From contig JASGFJ010000021.1 of NCBI GenBank assembly GCA_047605645.1, forward strand, positions 1 to 64,000: a stretch of DNA of 64,000 nt, written 5' to 3'. The position numbers and the translations under genes are program-made. Positions 43,527 through 52,725 of the stretch are shown one piece after another. The notes beneath the pieces were generated by a model. That model ran no database searches, was not told the DNA's origin, and saw nothing but the letters and a program-made list of their open reading frames with translations. The DNA is from UBA1309 sp047605645. Its GTDB lineage: Bacteria; Bacteroidota; Bacteroidia; Bacteroidales; Dysgonomonadaceae. Positions within the stretch are counted from its first letter, which is position 1; the number at the start of each line of letters is the position of its first letter.

Positions 43527-44747
43527 ATGAAAGCCCTAACAAGCCATACCACATACACGATGATTTTATTGTTCATCCTCCTTACACTGTCTTTGCCGGT
43601 AGAGAGTAAGGACAAAATACCCTGTTCTGATTCAAATTTAGAAAAAGCCAGACAAACATTAAATTCGCTATACAAATACTATTCAAATACAAACCCGAAC
43701 CTCTTGCGAGAAAATTATCCACCCGCTGCTGATTCTAAAGTTACATACCTGGCAAGCGAACAACCGGACATACCTAATGAATATTCCTATCTATGGCCTT
43801 ACTCAGGCGTTTTCTCGGCTGTGACTGCATTGTACATCACCTCGGGAGAGCAATATTATAAAGACTTGCTATTAAAAAAAGCCTTGCCCGGATTGAACGA
43901 GTATTTGGATAAAAAGAGAATCCCGACAGCTTATTCATCGTATATTATTTCGGCACCCGTTTCTGATAGATTTTATGATGACAACCTGTGGATAGGAATT
44001 GATTTTATCGATTTATATATATATACCCATGATAACCGCTTTTTGGATAAAGCCAAAATGGTCTGGAAATTTATTGAAAGTGGTACAGATAAAGTTCTCG
44101 GAGGAGGAATTTATTGGTGTGAACAGAAAAAAGAGAGCAAGAATACCTGTTCAAATGCCCCTGCCGCAGTTCTGGCTTTAAAATTATACCGGGCAACTCA
44201 GGATTCGTCTTTTCTGTTCAAAGGTAAGGAATTATATGATTGGACAAAAAAACATTTACAAGATCCTGAAGATTACCTATACTATGACAACATCAACCTA
44301 CATGGGAATGTTGACAAAAAGAAATATTCTTACAATAGCGGACAGATGATGCAAGCCGCAGCATTGCTTTATATAATAACAAAAGACACAAAATATTTGA
44401 ATGAGTGTAAGAATATAGCCGCAGCATCCTATAGCTATTTCTTTTCTGCAACGTCAGGCAACTCAGAGAAATACCGGATTTTAAATGATGGCAACATCTG
44501 GTTTGCCGGTATTATGCTGCGTGGTTACATCGAGCTTTATCATATTAATAAAGAAGACACTTACATAAAAGCTTATTGTTCCAATCTAAGTTCTGCATGG
44601 AATCAGATGAGAGATCAGAATGGGTTATTCAATACCGACTGGAACAAAAAAAAAGAGGATTCAACCAAATGGCTACTAACGCAGGCTGCTTTTGTTGAAA
44701 TGTACGCACGTTTAGCAGAATTAAGTAAACTTATAAATTCTAAATAA
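43527..44747 (+). CDS. Glycoside hydrolase family 76 protein, endo-alpha-1,6-mannanase type
   Basis: 406 aa. Signal peptide of type I (residues 1-28, no lipobox Cys), so probably periplasmic. GH76 signatures are the catalytic Asp-Asp pair D151-D152 in RFYDDNLWIGIDFIDLY, followed by GGGIYWCEQKKESKNTCSNAPAAVLAL and YSYNSGQMMQAAALLY. The family cleaves the alpha-1,6-mannan backbone of yeast-type mannan. A surface-exposed endo-mannanase would be needed to start degradation, and none with a lipobox is in the window. GH125 follows after 9 bp. Confidence 0.9.
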   Translation: MKALTSHTTYTMILLFILLTLSLPVESKDKIPCSDSNLEKARQTLNSLYKYYSNTNPNLLRENYPPAADSKVTYLASEQPDIPNEYSYLWPYSGVFSAVTALYITSGEQYYKDLLLKKALPGLNEYLDKKRIPTAYSSYIISAPVSDRFYDDNLWIGIDFIDLYIYTHDNRFLDKAKMVWKFIESGTDKVLGGGIYWCEQKKESKNTCSNAPAAVLALKLYRATQDSSFLFKGKELYDWTKKHLQDPEDYLYYDNINLHGNVDKKKYSYNSGQMMQAAALLYIITKDTKYLNECKNIAAASYSYFFSATSGNSEKYRILNDGNIWFAGIMLRGYIELYHINKEDTYIKAYCSNLSSAWNQMRDQNGLFNTDWNKKKEDSTKWLLTQAAFVEMYARLAELSKLINSK

Positions 44748-44756
44748 TATATTTGT

Positions 44757-46250
44757 ATGAGAAAAAGACATCTCTATGCCTGTGCAACACTTTCAGCTCT
44801 TTTCTTTATAGACAAGGCTTATGCCACAGATTTTACCATTGCAAAAGACAATCTGACTGTAGAAACAAAAAAGGATTTTAAGGAAATTCCTGATTATTCA
44901 AGGACAAACAGACCTCCCAAGGACAAACGATTGTTTACTTCAGATGCTGTGGATAAGGAAATAATGCGTATAAAAAAGATATTGAGGAATCAGAAGCTTG
45001 CCTGGATGTTTGAGAATTGTTTTCCAAATACATTAGACACAACCATCCGCTATTATAAAACGAACGGAGAAGATGATACATTGGTTTACACCGGAGATAT
45101 CCATGCAATGTGGCTCCGCGATTCCGGAGCACAAGTCTGGCCTTACATCCAATTGGCTTCTAAAGATGAAAAATTACGGAAAATGCTGGCCGGAGTGATT
45201 CGCCGTCAATTCAAATGTATTCTTATTGATCCTTACGCAAATGCATTTCTTGACCCTCACGATCCGAATCCGGATCATAACTGGATGACGGATATGACAG
45301 ATATGAAACTCGAATTGCATGAACGAAAATGGGAGATCGATTCGCTTTGTTATCCTATCCGTTTAGCATACGCATACTGGAAAAAAACGGGTGACACCAG
45401 TGTTTTTGATGAAGAATGGCTGAAAGCATTAGAAAACATCCTGAACACATTTCACGAACAGCAAAGAAAGAAAGGAAACGGCCCTTATACTTTCAAAAGA
45501 AAAACAGACAGGGCTTTGGATACACTGAATAATGATGGATTAGGAGCTCCGGTCAATCCGGTTGGACTCATTGTCTCTTCATTCAGACCTTCTGATGACG
45601 CGACAACTCTGCAATTTCTGATTCCTTCAAATTTTTTCGCGGTCAGTTCTCTACGTAAAGCTTCTGAAATTTTGAAAAAAGTAAATGGGAAAAATGAGCT
45701 GGCCAAACAATGTGACGATTTGGCTTTGGAAGTAGAAACAGCATTAAAAAAACACGCGACCTACAACCATCCGAAATATGGCAAAATCTATGCTTACGAA
45801 GTCGATGGATTTGGAAACCATTTCTTAATGGATGATGCAAATGTCCCCAGTCTTTTAGCGATGCCTTATTTGGGGGATATAGATGTAAATGACCCAATCT
45901 ATCAAAACACGAGAAAATATCTCTGGAGCAAAGACAATCCATACTTCTTTAAAGGAACTGCAGCCGAAGGAATCGGAGGGCCGCATGTCGGCTATGATAT
46001 GATTTGGCCCATGAGCATCATGATGAAAGCGTTTACAAGCCGGAATGATACGGAAATTAAGGAATGTATAGAAACCATTATGAGAACAGATGCCAATACC
46101 GGATTTATTCATGAATCGTTTAATAAAAACAATCCTGAAGAATTCACAAGATCTTGGTTTGCCTGGCAAAATTCTTTGTTTGGAGAATTAATTATAAAGC
46201 TTGTAGATGAAGGAAAACTCGACTTACTGAATAGTATAAACGTTCAATAA
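44757..46250 (+). CDS. Glycoside hydrolase family 125 exo-alpha-1,6-mannosidase
   Basis: 497 aa with a signal peptide ending near AYA (residue 23). GH125 signatures: GDIHAMWLRDSGAQVWPY (113-130), FRPSDDA with Asp280 and IHESF with Glu453, which have the spacing expected for the acid and base of characterised members, and GGPHVGYDMIWPMSIMMKA near 408. The enzyme trims non-reducing alpha-1,6-mannose from backbone fragments released by GH76. The very short gap to GH76 shows one operon. Confidence 0.94.
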   Translation: MRKRHLYACATLSALFFIDKAYATDFTIAKDNLTVETKKDFKEIPDYSRTNRPPKDKRLFTSDAVDKEIMRIKKILRNQKLAWMFENCFPNTLDTTIRYYKTNGEDDTLVYTGDIHAMWLRDSGAQVWPYIQLASKDEKLRKMLAGVIRRQFKCILIDPYANAFLDPHDPNPDHNWMTDMTDMKLELHERKWEIDSLCYPIRLAYAYWKKTGDTSVFDEEWLKALENILNTFHEQQRKKGNGPYTFKRKTDRALDTLNNDGLGAPVNPVGLIVSSFRPSDDATTLQFLIPSNFFAVSSLRKASEILKKVNGKNELAKQCDDLALEVETALKKHATYNHPKYGKIYAYEVDGFGNHFLMDDANVPSLLAMPYLGDIDVNDPIYQNTRKYLWSKDNPYFFKGTAAEGIGGPHVGYDMIWPMSIMMKAFTSRNDTEIKECIETIMRTDANTGFIHESFNKNNPEEFTRSWFAWQNSLFGELIIKLVDEGKLDLLNSINVQ

Positions 46251-46567
46251 GAAAGTATTTCAAATTATTTACATGATACAAATTGCAGACAATAAATAGA
46301 ACATAGATTCTTTTATTGACACAGTCTTATTTACAGTTTCAGATCCATTTTAGGTATAAGTAGTTCAACAAAATTAGTTTCATGTATCTAATTTTACATA
46401 TTGTTATATCGCTATTACAAAGTTAACTAAAATGATATAGCTTATTTTGTTTACGCTACTTAGCTGGAATTTCCATTTCAAACATAGGAACTATTTTCAA
46501 AATATCATACATATACTTACAACTAATTATGAACATTCACTTCAGAAAAGAATTAAATAAAAACATC

Positions 46568-47485
46568 ATGAAAAGATTTTCGCTCTTACTCTTTGGCTTT
46601 ATCTCTTGTTTACAGCTTATCCTTGCACAAAACATAACTGTTGCAACCTATAACGTTCGTTATGACAATGAAGAAGATGCAAGACGCGGGGATGGATGGA
46701 AAAACAGATGTCCGGTTCAGGTAAAAATGATTCTTTTTAACGACATAGACATTCTGGGAACTCAGGAGGTTTTAAACAACCAGTTGTTAGATCTGCAAAA
46801 AGGACTTCCGGAATACGAATATATCGGTGTTGGAAGAGATGACGGGAAGACAAAAGGCGAATATGCCCCTATTTTTTACAAGAAAAGTAAATTTAGGTTA
46901 TTGGATTCGGGACATTTCTGGCTTTCTGAACACGAAGGTTATCCGAATAAAGGATGGGATGCTGTTTTACCCCGTATTTGCACCTGGGGAAAATTCGAAG
47001 TCAAGGAATCGGGAAAAGAACTTTGGTTTTTCAACCTGCACATGGATCACGTTGGAACGGAAGCCCGGTCACAAAGTGCAAAACTTGTTCTGAAAAAGAT
47101 CAAAGAGATGTGCAATAATGCACCCGTAATCCTAACTGGAGATTTTAATGTAGACCAGACATCTGAAAGCTATCGGTTACTTGCCGAATCAGGTGTACTC
47201 TTCGATTCATACAATGTTACAAAACTCCGATATGCCACAAATGGGACCTTCAATGCATGGAGTACAAGTAATTTTACAGAAAGCAGAATTGACCATATTT
47301 TTGTTTCGAAAAACTTAACGGTAGAAAGATATGGAATACTGACCGACACTTATCGTTCTGCCGGAGAAAATTCGAAAGAAACACACGAAGGTGATTTTCC
47401 GGTTGACCTGAAAGTGAAAAATTATATTGCTCGACTGCCTTCCGATCACTTTATGGTCAAAACCGGTATTTTTCTAAAAAAATAA
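46568..47485 (+). CDS. Endonuclease/exonuclease/phosphatase-family secreted hydrolase
   Basis: 305 aa from ATG 46568 (an ATG at 46529 would put 13 residues before the signal peptide KRFSLLLFGFISCLQLILAQ). EEP-fold signatures are TYNVRYDNEEDARRGDGW, GTQEVL (metal Glu), HMDHVG, GDFNVD (Asp-Asn) and the terminal PSDHFMV (Asp-His). In B. thetaiotaomicron mannan loci an EEP protein in the same neighbourhood has, as I recall, been linked to removing phosphate from mannose 6-phosphate. Its place between GH125 and GH92 fits dephosphorylation of mannan; a nuclease role is unlikely. Confidence 0.88.
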   Translation: MKRFSLLLFGFISCLQLILAQNITVATYNVRYDNEEDARRGDGWKNRCPVQVKMILFNDIDILGTQEVLNNQLLDLQKGLPEYEYIGVGRDDGKTKGEYAPIFYKKSKFRLLDSGHFWLSEHEGYPNKGWDAVLPRICTWGKFEVKESGKELWFFNLHMDHVGTEARSQSAKLVLKKIKEMCNNAPVILTGDFNVDQTSESYRLLAESGVLFDSYNVTKLRYATNGTFNAWSTSNFTESRIDHIFVSKNLTVERYGILTDTYRSAGENSKETHEGDFPVDLKVKNYIARLPSDHFMVKTGIFLKK

Positions 47486-47767
47486 ACCGGCTATAAGTCA
47501 TCGTCCAATCTTTTGTTCTCTGAGACTCTTTGTCAGCAGAGAATAGACTATCATTTCATAAAAGAACAGTTGTCTCTCCGTTCTATTTATTGAAAAAAAT
47601 AAAATCAGAAGAGAAACAATAAAGCAAAGAAAGAGATGATAATCAATGTTTAATTTGCAATATTGAAAGGCATACTCCATGCAATACAAAAGTAATTATG
47701 TAATAAAATAATACTTAGGCATATTTATTCTTGAAAAAATTTATTTAACCGAAGATACCGAATCATT

Positions 47768-50044
47768 ATGAATTTCAGAATCAAACAAATTGTCGCTCTG
47801 ATAATAGCGGGGTTTACTTCTTATTTCACTTTTGGACAAAAAACACCGGTAGATTATGTCAATCCTTACATCGGAAATATAAGCCATCTCCTTGTGCCGA
47901 CATACCCGACAGTTCATTTGCCCAACAGCATACTGAGAGTATATCCGGAGAGGGAAAATTTTACAGGAAACACAATCAGAGGCTTACCATTGATTATCAC
48001 AAGCCACAGAGGTAGCTCGGCATTCAATCTAAGTCCTTATCAGGGTAAGATACAAGATGCAAAAAGTGTTATCGATTATGTATATGATCAGGAAGTGATA
48101 AAACCTTATTTCTACAAAGTATATCTGGATGATTACGACATACAGGTTCAGTTTGCTCCTTCTCATCAATCGGGAATCTATGCTTTGAATTTTAAAAATG
48201 AGGCAGAACCTCCTTATCTGATTTTCAATACGCGTAATGGAACGCTCCGGAATTTAGGAAAAGCAATTCAGGGATATCAGGATATCGGAAACGGGACGAA
48301 AGTTTATATCTATCTGGAAACGGATATAAAACCGGAATTAGTTGGGACACATCAACAAGATAAAATTGACTCTGCCTCGTTGACAACAACAGGAGGAAAT
48401 GCATATTTTATTCTGAAATATCCGCCCAAAACCAGCTCTCTGAAAGTGAGATATGGTATTTCTTTTATAAGCGAAGAACAAGCCAAAAACAACCTCCGGA
48501 GAGAAATAGCAGATTACAATCTGGAAAAGGTAGCCAATGACGGGAAAAAAGTATGGAACAATACCTTGAATAAAATTGCCGTCACAGGAGCAAACGAAAC
48601 CGATAAAACAATCTTTTACACATCCCTTTATCGAACGTATGAAAGAATGATAAATCTGTCGGAAGACGGGAAATATTTCAGCGCCTTTGACGGCAAAATA
48701 CACGATGACAAAGGAATTCCTTTTTACACAGATGACTGGATTTGGGACACCTTCAGGGCTGCTCATCCTCTAAGAGTGATTATTGAACCTAAAATGGAAG
48801 GAGATATTATTAATTCTTTTATTCGAATGGCTGAACAGATGCCAAATCAATGGATGCCAACCTTCCCTGAAGTAAACGGCGACAGTCGAAGAATGAATTC
48901 AAATCACGGGGTTGCCACGGTTATTGATGCATACAATAAAGGACTTCGCGGATTCGACCTGGAAAAAGCATATCTCTTTTGCAAAGCAGCTATAACGGAG
49001 AAAACGTTGGCTCCATGGTCGTCAAAACCAGCCGGTATTTTAGATCAATTTTACAAGGACAACGGCTATTTTCCGTGTCTTGATCCAGGCGAAAAAGAGT
49101 CGGTTCCGGAGGTTCAAGGAGGAGAGAAAAGACAGCCGGTCGCGGTGACATTAGGCACGGTGTATGATGAGTGGTGTCTCGGGAATATCGCACAGGTTTT
49201 AGGAAAAAAGGAGGATGCCGATTATTTTCTGAAGAGAAGCCTCAATTACCACAAAATATTCAACCCCAAAACGCTATTTTTTCACCCCAAAGACAAAAAT
49301 GGAGAATTTATGCCGAATCTGGATTATCGTTTCCCTCCGGGAATAGGAGGTCGGGACGCTTATGACGAAAACACCGGTTATGTATATCGATTTGATTTAT
49401 TACATAATATTGGTGACTTAGTGAATCTAACCGGAGGAAATCAAGCTTTTGTGAATGCCTTGGAGGATATGTATAACACTCCTTTAGGCTGGGGGCGCCC
49501 CGATTTTTATCATATTTATGCAGATCACACCGGAAATGTCGGACAATTTTCTATGGGAAATGAACCGGCAATGCATATTCCTTATCTCTATTCTTATGCC
49601 GGACAACCGTGGAAAACACAGAAAAGAGTACGAAGTCTGTTAAAGATGTGGTTTCGGGACGATTTGATGGGAGTTCCGGGCGATGAAGACGGTGGTGGGT
49701 TAACATCCTTTGTCGTATTCTCTATGATAGGGTTTTATCCTGTAACTCCGGGTTTGCCGATGTATGTGCTGGGAAGTCCGGCCTTTGAAACAGCAAAACT
49801 AAACCTGGGCAACGGAAAGTCCTTTGAAGTAGTATGCTTTAACTATTCTCCCGAAAATAAATACATTCAATCCGCAAAACTAAATGGGCAGGAATGGAAT
49901 AAGTCTTGGTTCAGCCACGAAGAGCTGGAAAAAGGAGGGAAATTAGAGATTACGATGGGAAAATATCCAAACAAGCAATGGGCTTCTGGAGTAGAATCCA
50001 TTCCTCCGTCCTTCAAAATGGGACAAACAAACAGAAAAAACTAG
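47768..50044 (+). CDS. Glycoside hydrolase family 92 alpha-mannosidase
   Basis: 758 aa with a signal peptide (1-23, GFTSYFTFGQ). GH92 signatures: DWIWDTFRAAHPL near residue 324, MGNEPAMHIPYLYSYAGQPWKTQ with the catalytic-acid candidate Glu599, and GVPGDEDGGGLTSFVVFSMIGFYPVTPG with the Asp pair of the base and calcium site. These calcium-dependent exo-enzymes remove alpha-1,2- or alpha-1,3-mannose side branches with inversion; the linkage preference cannot be read directly. The second GH92 begins 28 bp downstream. Confidence 0.94.
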   Translation: MNFRIKQIVALIIAGFTSYFTFGQKTPVDYVNPYIGNISHLLVPTYPTVHLPNSILRVYPERENFTGNTIRGLPLIITSHRGSSAFNLSPYQGKIQDAKSVIDYVYDQEVIKPYFYKVYLDDYDIQVQFAPSHQSGIYALNFKNEAEPPYLIFNTRNGTLRNLGKAIQGYQDIGNGTKVYIYLETDIKPELVGTHQQDKIDSASLTTTGGNAYFILKYPPKTSSLKVRYGISFISEEQAKNNLRREIADYNLEKVANDGKKVWNNTLNKIAVTGANETDKTIFYTSLYRTYERMINLSEDGKYFSAFDGKIHDDKGIPFYTDDWIWDTFRAAHPLRVIIEPKMEGDIINSFIRMAEQMPNQWMPTFPEVNGDSRRMNSNHGVATVIDAYNKGLRGFDLEKAYLFCKAAITEKTLAPWSSKPAGILDQFYKDNGYFPCLDPGEKESVPEVQGGEKRQPVAVTLGTVYDEWCLGNIAQVLGKKEDADYFLKRSLNYHKIFNPKTLFFHPKDKNGEFMPNLDYRFPPGIGGRDAYDENTGYVYRFDLLHNIGDLVNLTGGNQAFVNALEDMYNTPLGWGRPDFYHIYADHTGNVGQFSMGNEPAMHIPYLYSYAGQPWKTQKRVRSLLKMWFRDDLMGVPGDEDGGGLTSFVVFSMIGFYPVTPGLPMYVLGSPAFETAKLNLGNGKSFEVVCFNYSPENKYIQSAKLNGQEWNKSWFSHEELEKGGKLEITMGKYPNKQWASGVESIPPSFKMGQTNRKN

Positions 50045-50071
50045 TATTCAATAATTTAATAAATTTACATA

Positions 50072-52369
50072 ATGCGTTGTATAAACTATTTCAAATACAG
50101 TTTTTCATTGATTGCAGTATCTTGTTTTTCGTTACTTACTTCTGCACAACAAAAAACAGAAGCTATTGATTACGTGAGTGTTCTGACAGGAACATTGTCT
50201 AAATTCGAACTTTCCACGGGAAATACATATCCGGTAATTGCCCGGCCGTGGGGAATGAATTTTTGGCAACCTCAGACCGGAAATATGGGAGATGGGTGGT
50301 CGTATGTGTATACGGCAGATAAAATCAAGGGATTTAAACAAACCCATCAACCAAGTCCATGGATAAATGATTACGGGCAATTCTCCATTATGCCGATAGA
50401 AGGAGAACCTGTGTTTGATCAGGAGAAAAGGGCCAGCTGGTTTTCTCACAAGGCAGAAATAGCAAAACCTTATTATTATAAAGTTTACCTGGCAGATCAC
50501 GATATTACAACGGAGATTGCACCAACGAGTCGTGCGGCAATGTTTCAGTTCACATTTCCTGAAAGCAAAGATTCGTATGTCGTTATTGATGCTTTTGACA
50601 AAGGTTCGTATATTAAAATCATTCCTTCGGAAAATAAGATTACAGGATATACAACGCGAAACAGTGGCGGAGTACCTGAAAATTTCAAAAACTATTTTGT
50701 GGTAATCTTCGATAAAGCCTTTACGTACAAAGCGACAGCCAATGGAAATGACATTCGGGTGAATGAACTAGAAGCGAAAGTTGACCATGCGGGTGCTATT
50801 ATTGGTTTTAAGACAAAAAAGGGAGAAATCGTTCACGCAAAAGTAGCTTCTTCTTTTATTAGTCTGGAACAAGCCGAGCTGAATCTTAAGGAGCTTGGAA
50901 ACAATACGTTTGAACAAGTGACTCAAGCCGGACGAAAAGCGTGGAATGATGTGCTGTCAAGAATTGAAGTCGAAGATGATAACATCGATAATATTCGCAC
51001 TTTTTATTCCTGTCTTTATCGGTCTGTTCTTTTTCCTCGCGAATTTTATGAAATTGACAAATCAGGAAAACCGATCCATTATAGTCCGTACAACGGACAA
51101 GTACTACCGGGATACATGTTCACAGACACCGGGTTCTGGGATACTTTCCGTTGCCTGTTTCCATTCTTAAACCTGGTCTATCCTTCTATGAATACGAAAA
51201 TGCAGGAAGGGCTGGTCAATGCTTACAAAGAGAGTGGCTTTTTACCGGAATGGGCAAGTCCGGGACATCGTGATTGTATGGTTGGGAACAACTCAGCTTC
51301 CATTGTTGCTGACGCTTATTTGAAAGGTTTGAGAGGGTATGACATCGAGACATTATGGGAAGCCTTGAAGCATGGTTCTGAAAATCAAATGAAGGGGACT
51401 TCTTCCGGACGTGTTGCATACAAAGAATATAATAAATATGGATATGTTCCCGACAATATCGGTGTCGGACAGAGTGCTGCGCGGACTCTTGAATATGCCT
51501 ATAATGACTGGACAATCTATGAACTGGGAAAGAAACTTGGTAAGCCGGCAAGCGAAATCGATATTTATAAACAACGGGCGTTGAATTACAAGAATGTATT
51601 TAACCCCCAATATAAGTTAATGAGCGGTCGGAATGACAAAGGGGTATTTGATCCTAATTTTATTGCAGAAGATTGGAGTAGTGCATTTTGTGAAGGAAAC
51701 AGCTGGCATTGGAGTTTTTGTGTTTTTCACGATCCGAAAGGACTCATAAACCTAATGGGAGGAAACCGAAATTTCAACGCAATGATGGATTCCGTATTCA
51801 TTGTTCCATCGAACAAAGGGATGAAAAGTCGGGGCATTATCCATGAAATGAGAGAAATGCAGGTGATGAACATGGGACAATATGCGCATGGAAATCAACC
51901 AATCCAACACCTGGTGTATTTATATAATTATTCGGGACAACCCTGGAAGACTCAATATTGGGCAAGAGAAATAATGGATAAACTGTACAATCCGAATCCG
52001 GATGGATATTGTGGCGATGAAGACAACGGACAGACCTCAGCTTGGTACGTATTTTCAGCTTTAGGATTTTACCCTGTTGCACCCGGAACCGACCAATATA
52101 TTTTAGGCTCTCCGTTATTTAAATCCGTAAAAGTAAATCTTGAAAACGGGAATAAAATAATCATTAGTGCACCCAATAATAATAAAGCCAACAGGTATGT
52201 ATATTCCCTGATGCTGAATAGCAAACCGTATTCAAAAAATTATCTAACGCATGGCAATTTGACAAAAGGCGCTCTTATCTATTATAAAATGGCTGATACC
52301 CCGAATAGAAACAGAGGAATCAGTCTGTCGGATATACCGTACTCATTTTCTGATGAGCAAAAGAAGTAA
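50072..52369 (+). CDS. Glycoside hydrolase family 92 protein with Gln at the catalytic-acid position
   Basis: 765 aa with a signal peptide (about 1-27). The fold is clear: FTDTGFWDTFRCLFPFLNL near residue 350, GNSWHWSFCVFHDPKGL near 550, GQPWKTQYWAREIMDKLYNPNPDG and CGDEDNGQTSAWYVFSALGFYPVAPG. The segment that reads GNEPxxH in ordinary GH92 mannosidases is GNQPIQH here, placing Gln609 where the acid Glu should be. A GH92 enzyme that removes mannose from a mannose-1-phospho-6-mannose cap is known to carry this substitution, since a phosphate leaving group needs no acid. This protein is therefore probably a mannosyl-phosphate uncapping enzyme. Confidence 0.9.
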   Translation: MRCINYFKYSFSLIAVSCFSLLTSAQQKTEAIDYVSVLTGTLSKFELSTGNTYPVIARPWGMNFWQPQTGNMGDGWSYVYTADKIKGFKQTHQPSPWINDYGQFSIMPIEGEPVFDQEKRASWFSHKAEIAKPYYYKVYLADHDITTEIAPTSRAAMFQFTFPESKDSYVVIDAFDKGSYIKIIPSENKITGYTTRNSGGVPENFKNYFVVIFDKAFTYKATANGNDIRVNELEAKVDHAGAIIGFKTKKGEIVHAKVASSFISLEQAELNLKELGNNTFEQVTQAGRKAWNDVLSRIEVEDDNIDNIRTFYSCLYRSVLFPREFYEIDKSGKPIHYSPYNGQVLPGYMFTDTGFWDTFRCLFPFLNLVYPSMNTKMQEGLVNAYKESGFLPEWASPGHRDCMVGNNSASIVADAYLKGLRGYDIETLWEALKHGSENQMKGTSSGRVAYKEYNKYGYVPDNIGVGQSAARTLEYAYNDWTIYELGKKLGKPASEIDIYKQRALNYKNVFNPQYKLMSGRNDKGVFDPNFIAEDWSSAFCEGNSWHWSFCVFHDPKGLINLMGGNRNFNAMMDSVFIVPSNKGMKSRGIIHEMREMQVMNMGQYAHGNQPIQHLVYLYNYSGQPWKTQYWAREIMDKLYNPNPDGYCGDEDNGQTSAWYVFSALGFYPVAPGTDQYILGSPLFKSVKVNLENGNKIIISAPNNNKANRYVYSLMLNSKPYSKNYLTHGNLTKGALIYYKMADTPNRNRGISLSDIPYSFSDEQKK

Positions 52370-52725
52370 ACTACTTCAATTTGAATACCAATGAATAAAG
52401 GAAGATATAATAGAGGACAAGATCGGAACAGAATAAAATATACAATTTCAGTATTGACATCCGATAATCTTTTGATTGAAAAAAGCACAGTGTCCACCTT
52501 CGAAAAGCCAAGGCAGACAAGCTTAATTCAATTTGGTAAATTCACAACAGAAATTTGCCGGGAACACCAAGCAACAACAAAAAAATGCCTAACGTTATTT
52601 GCTGTTCCAGATTCTCAGTTATCGGCAAATCCGAATTTGACACGAAACACCTATTATTAAATTTCCGATTCGAATAAGAACGAAATAATCATTTTAAGAA
52701 ATTACACTTATAACATATATCATCT
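52370..52725. other. Intergenic stretch between GH92 and GH130 genes
   Basis: 356 bp. It contains an 89-codon frame (52391-52660) with no signal peptide, low complexity of composition and no recognisable family, which I do not call as a gene. No promoter element of the TAnnTTTG type was found. Confidence 0.45.

Noticed and set aside
52391..52660. 89-codon frame between GH92 and GH130
   Set aside because: No signal peptide, no domain, no promoter element, and composition unlike the neighbouring secreted proteins.
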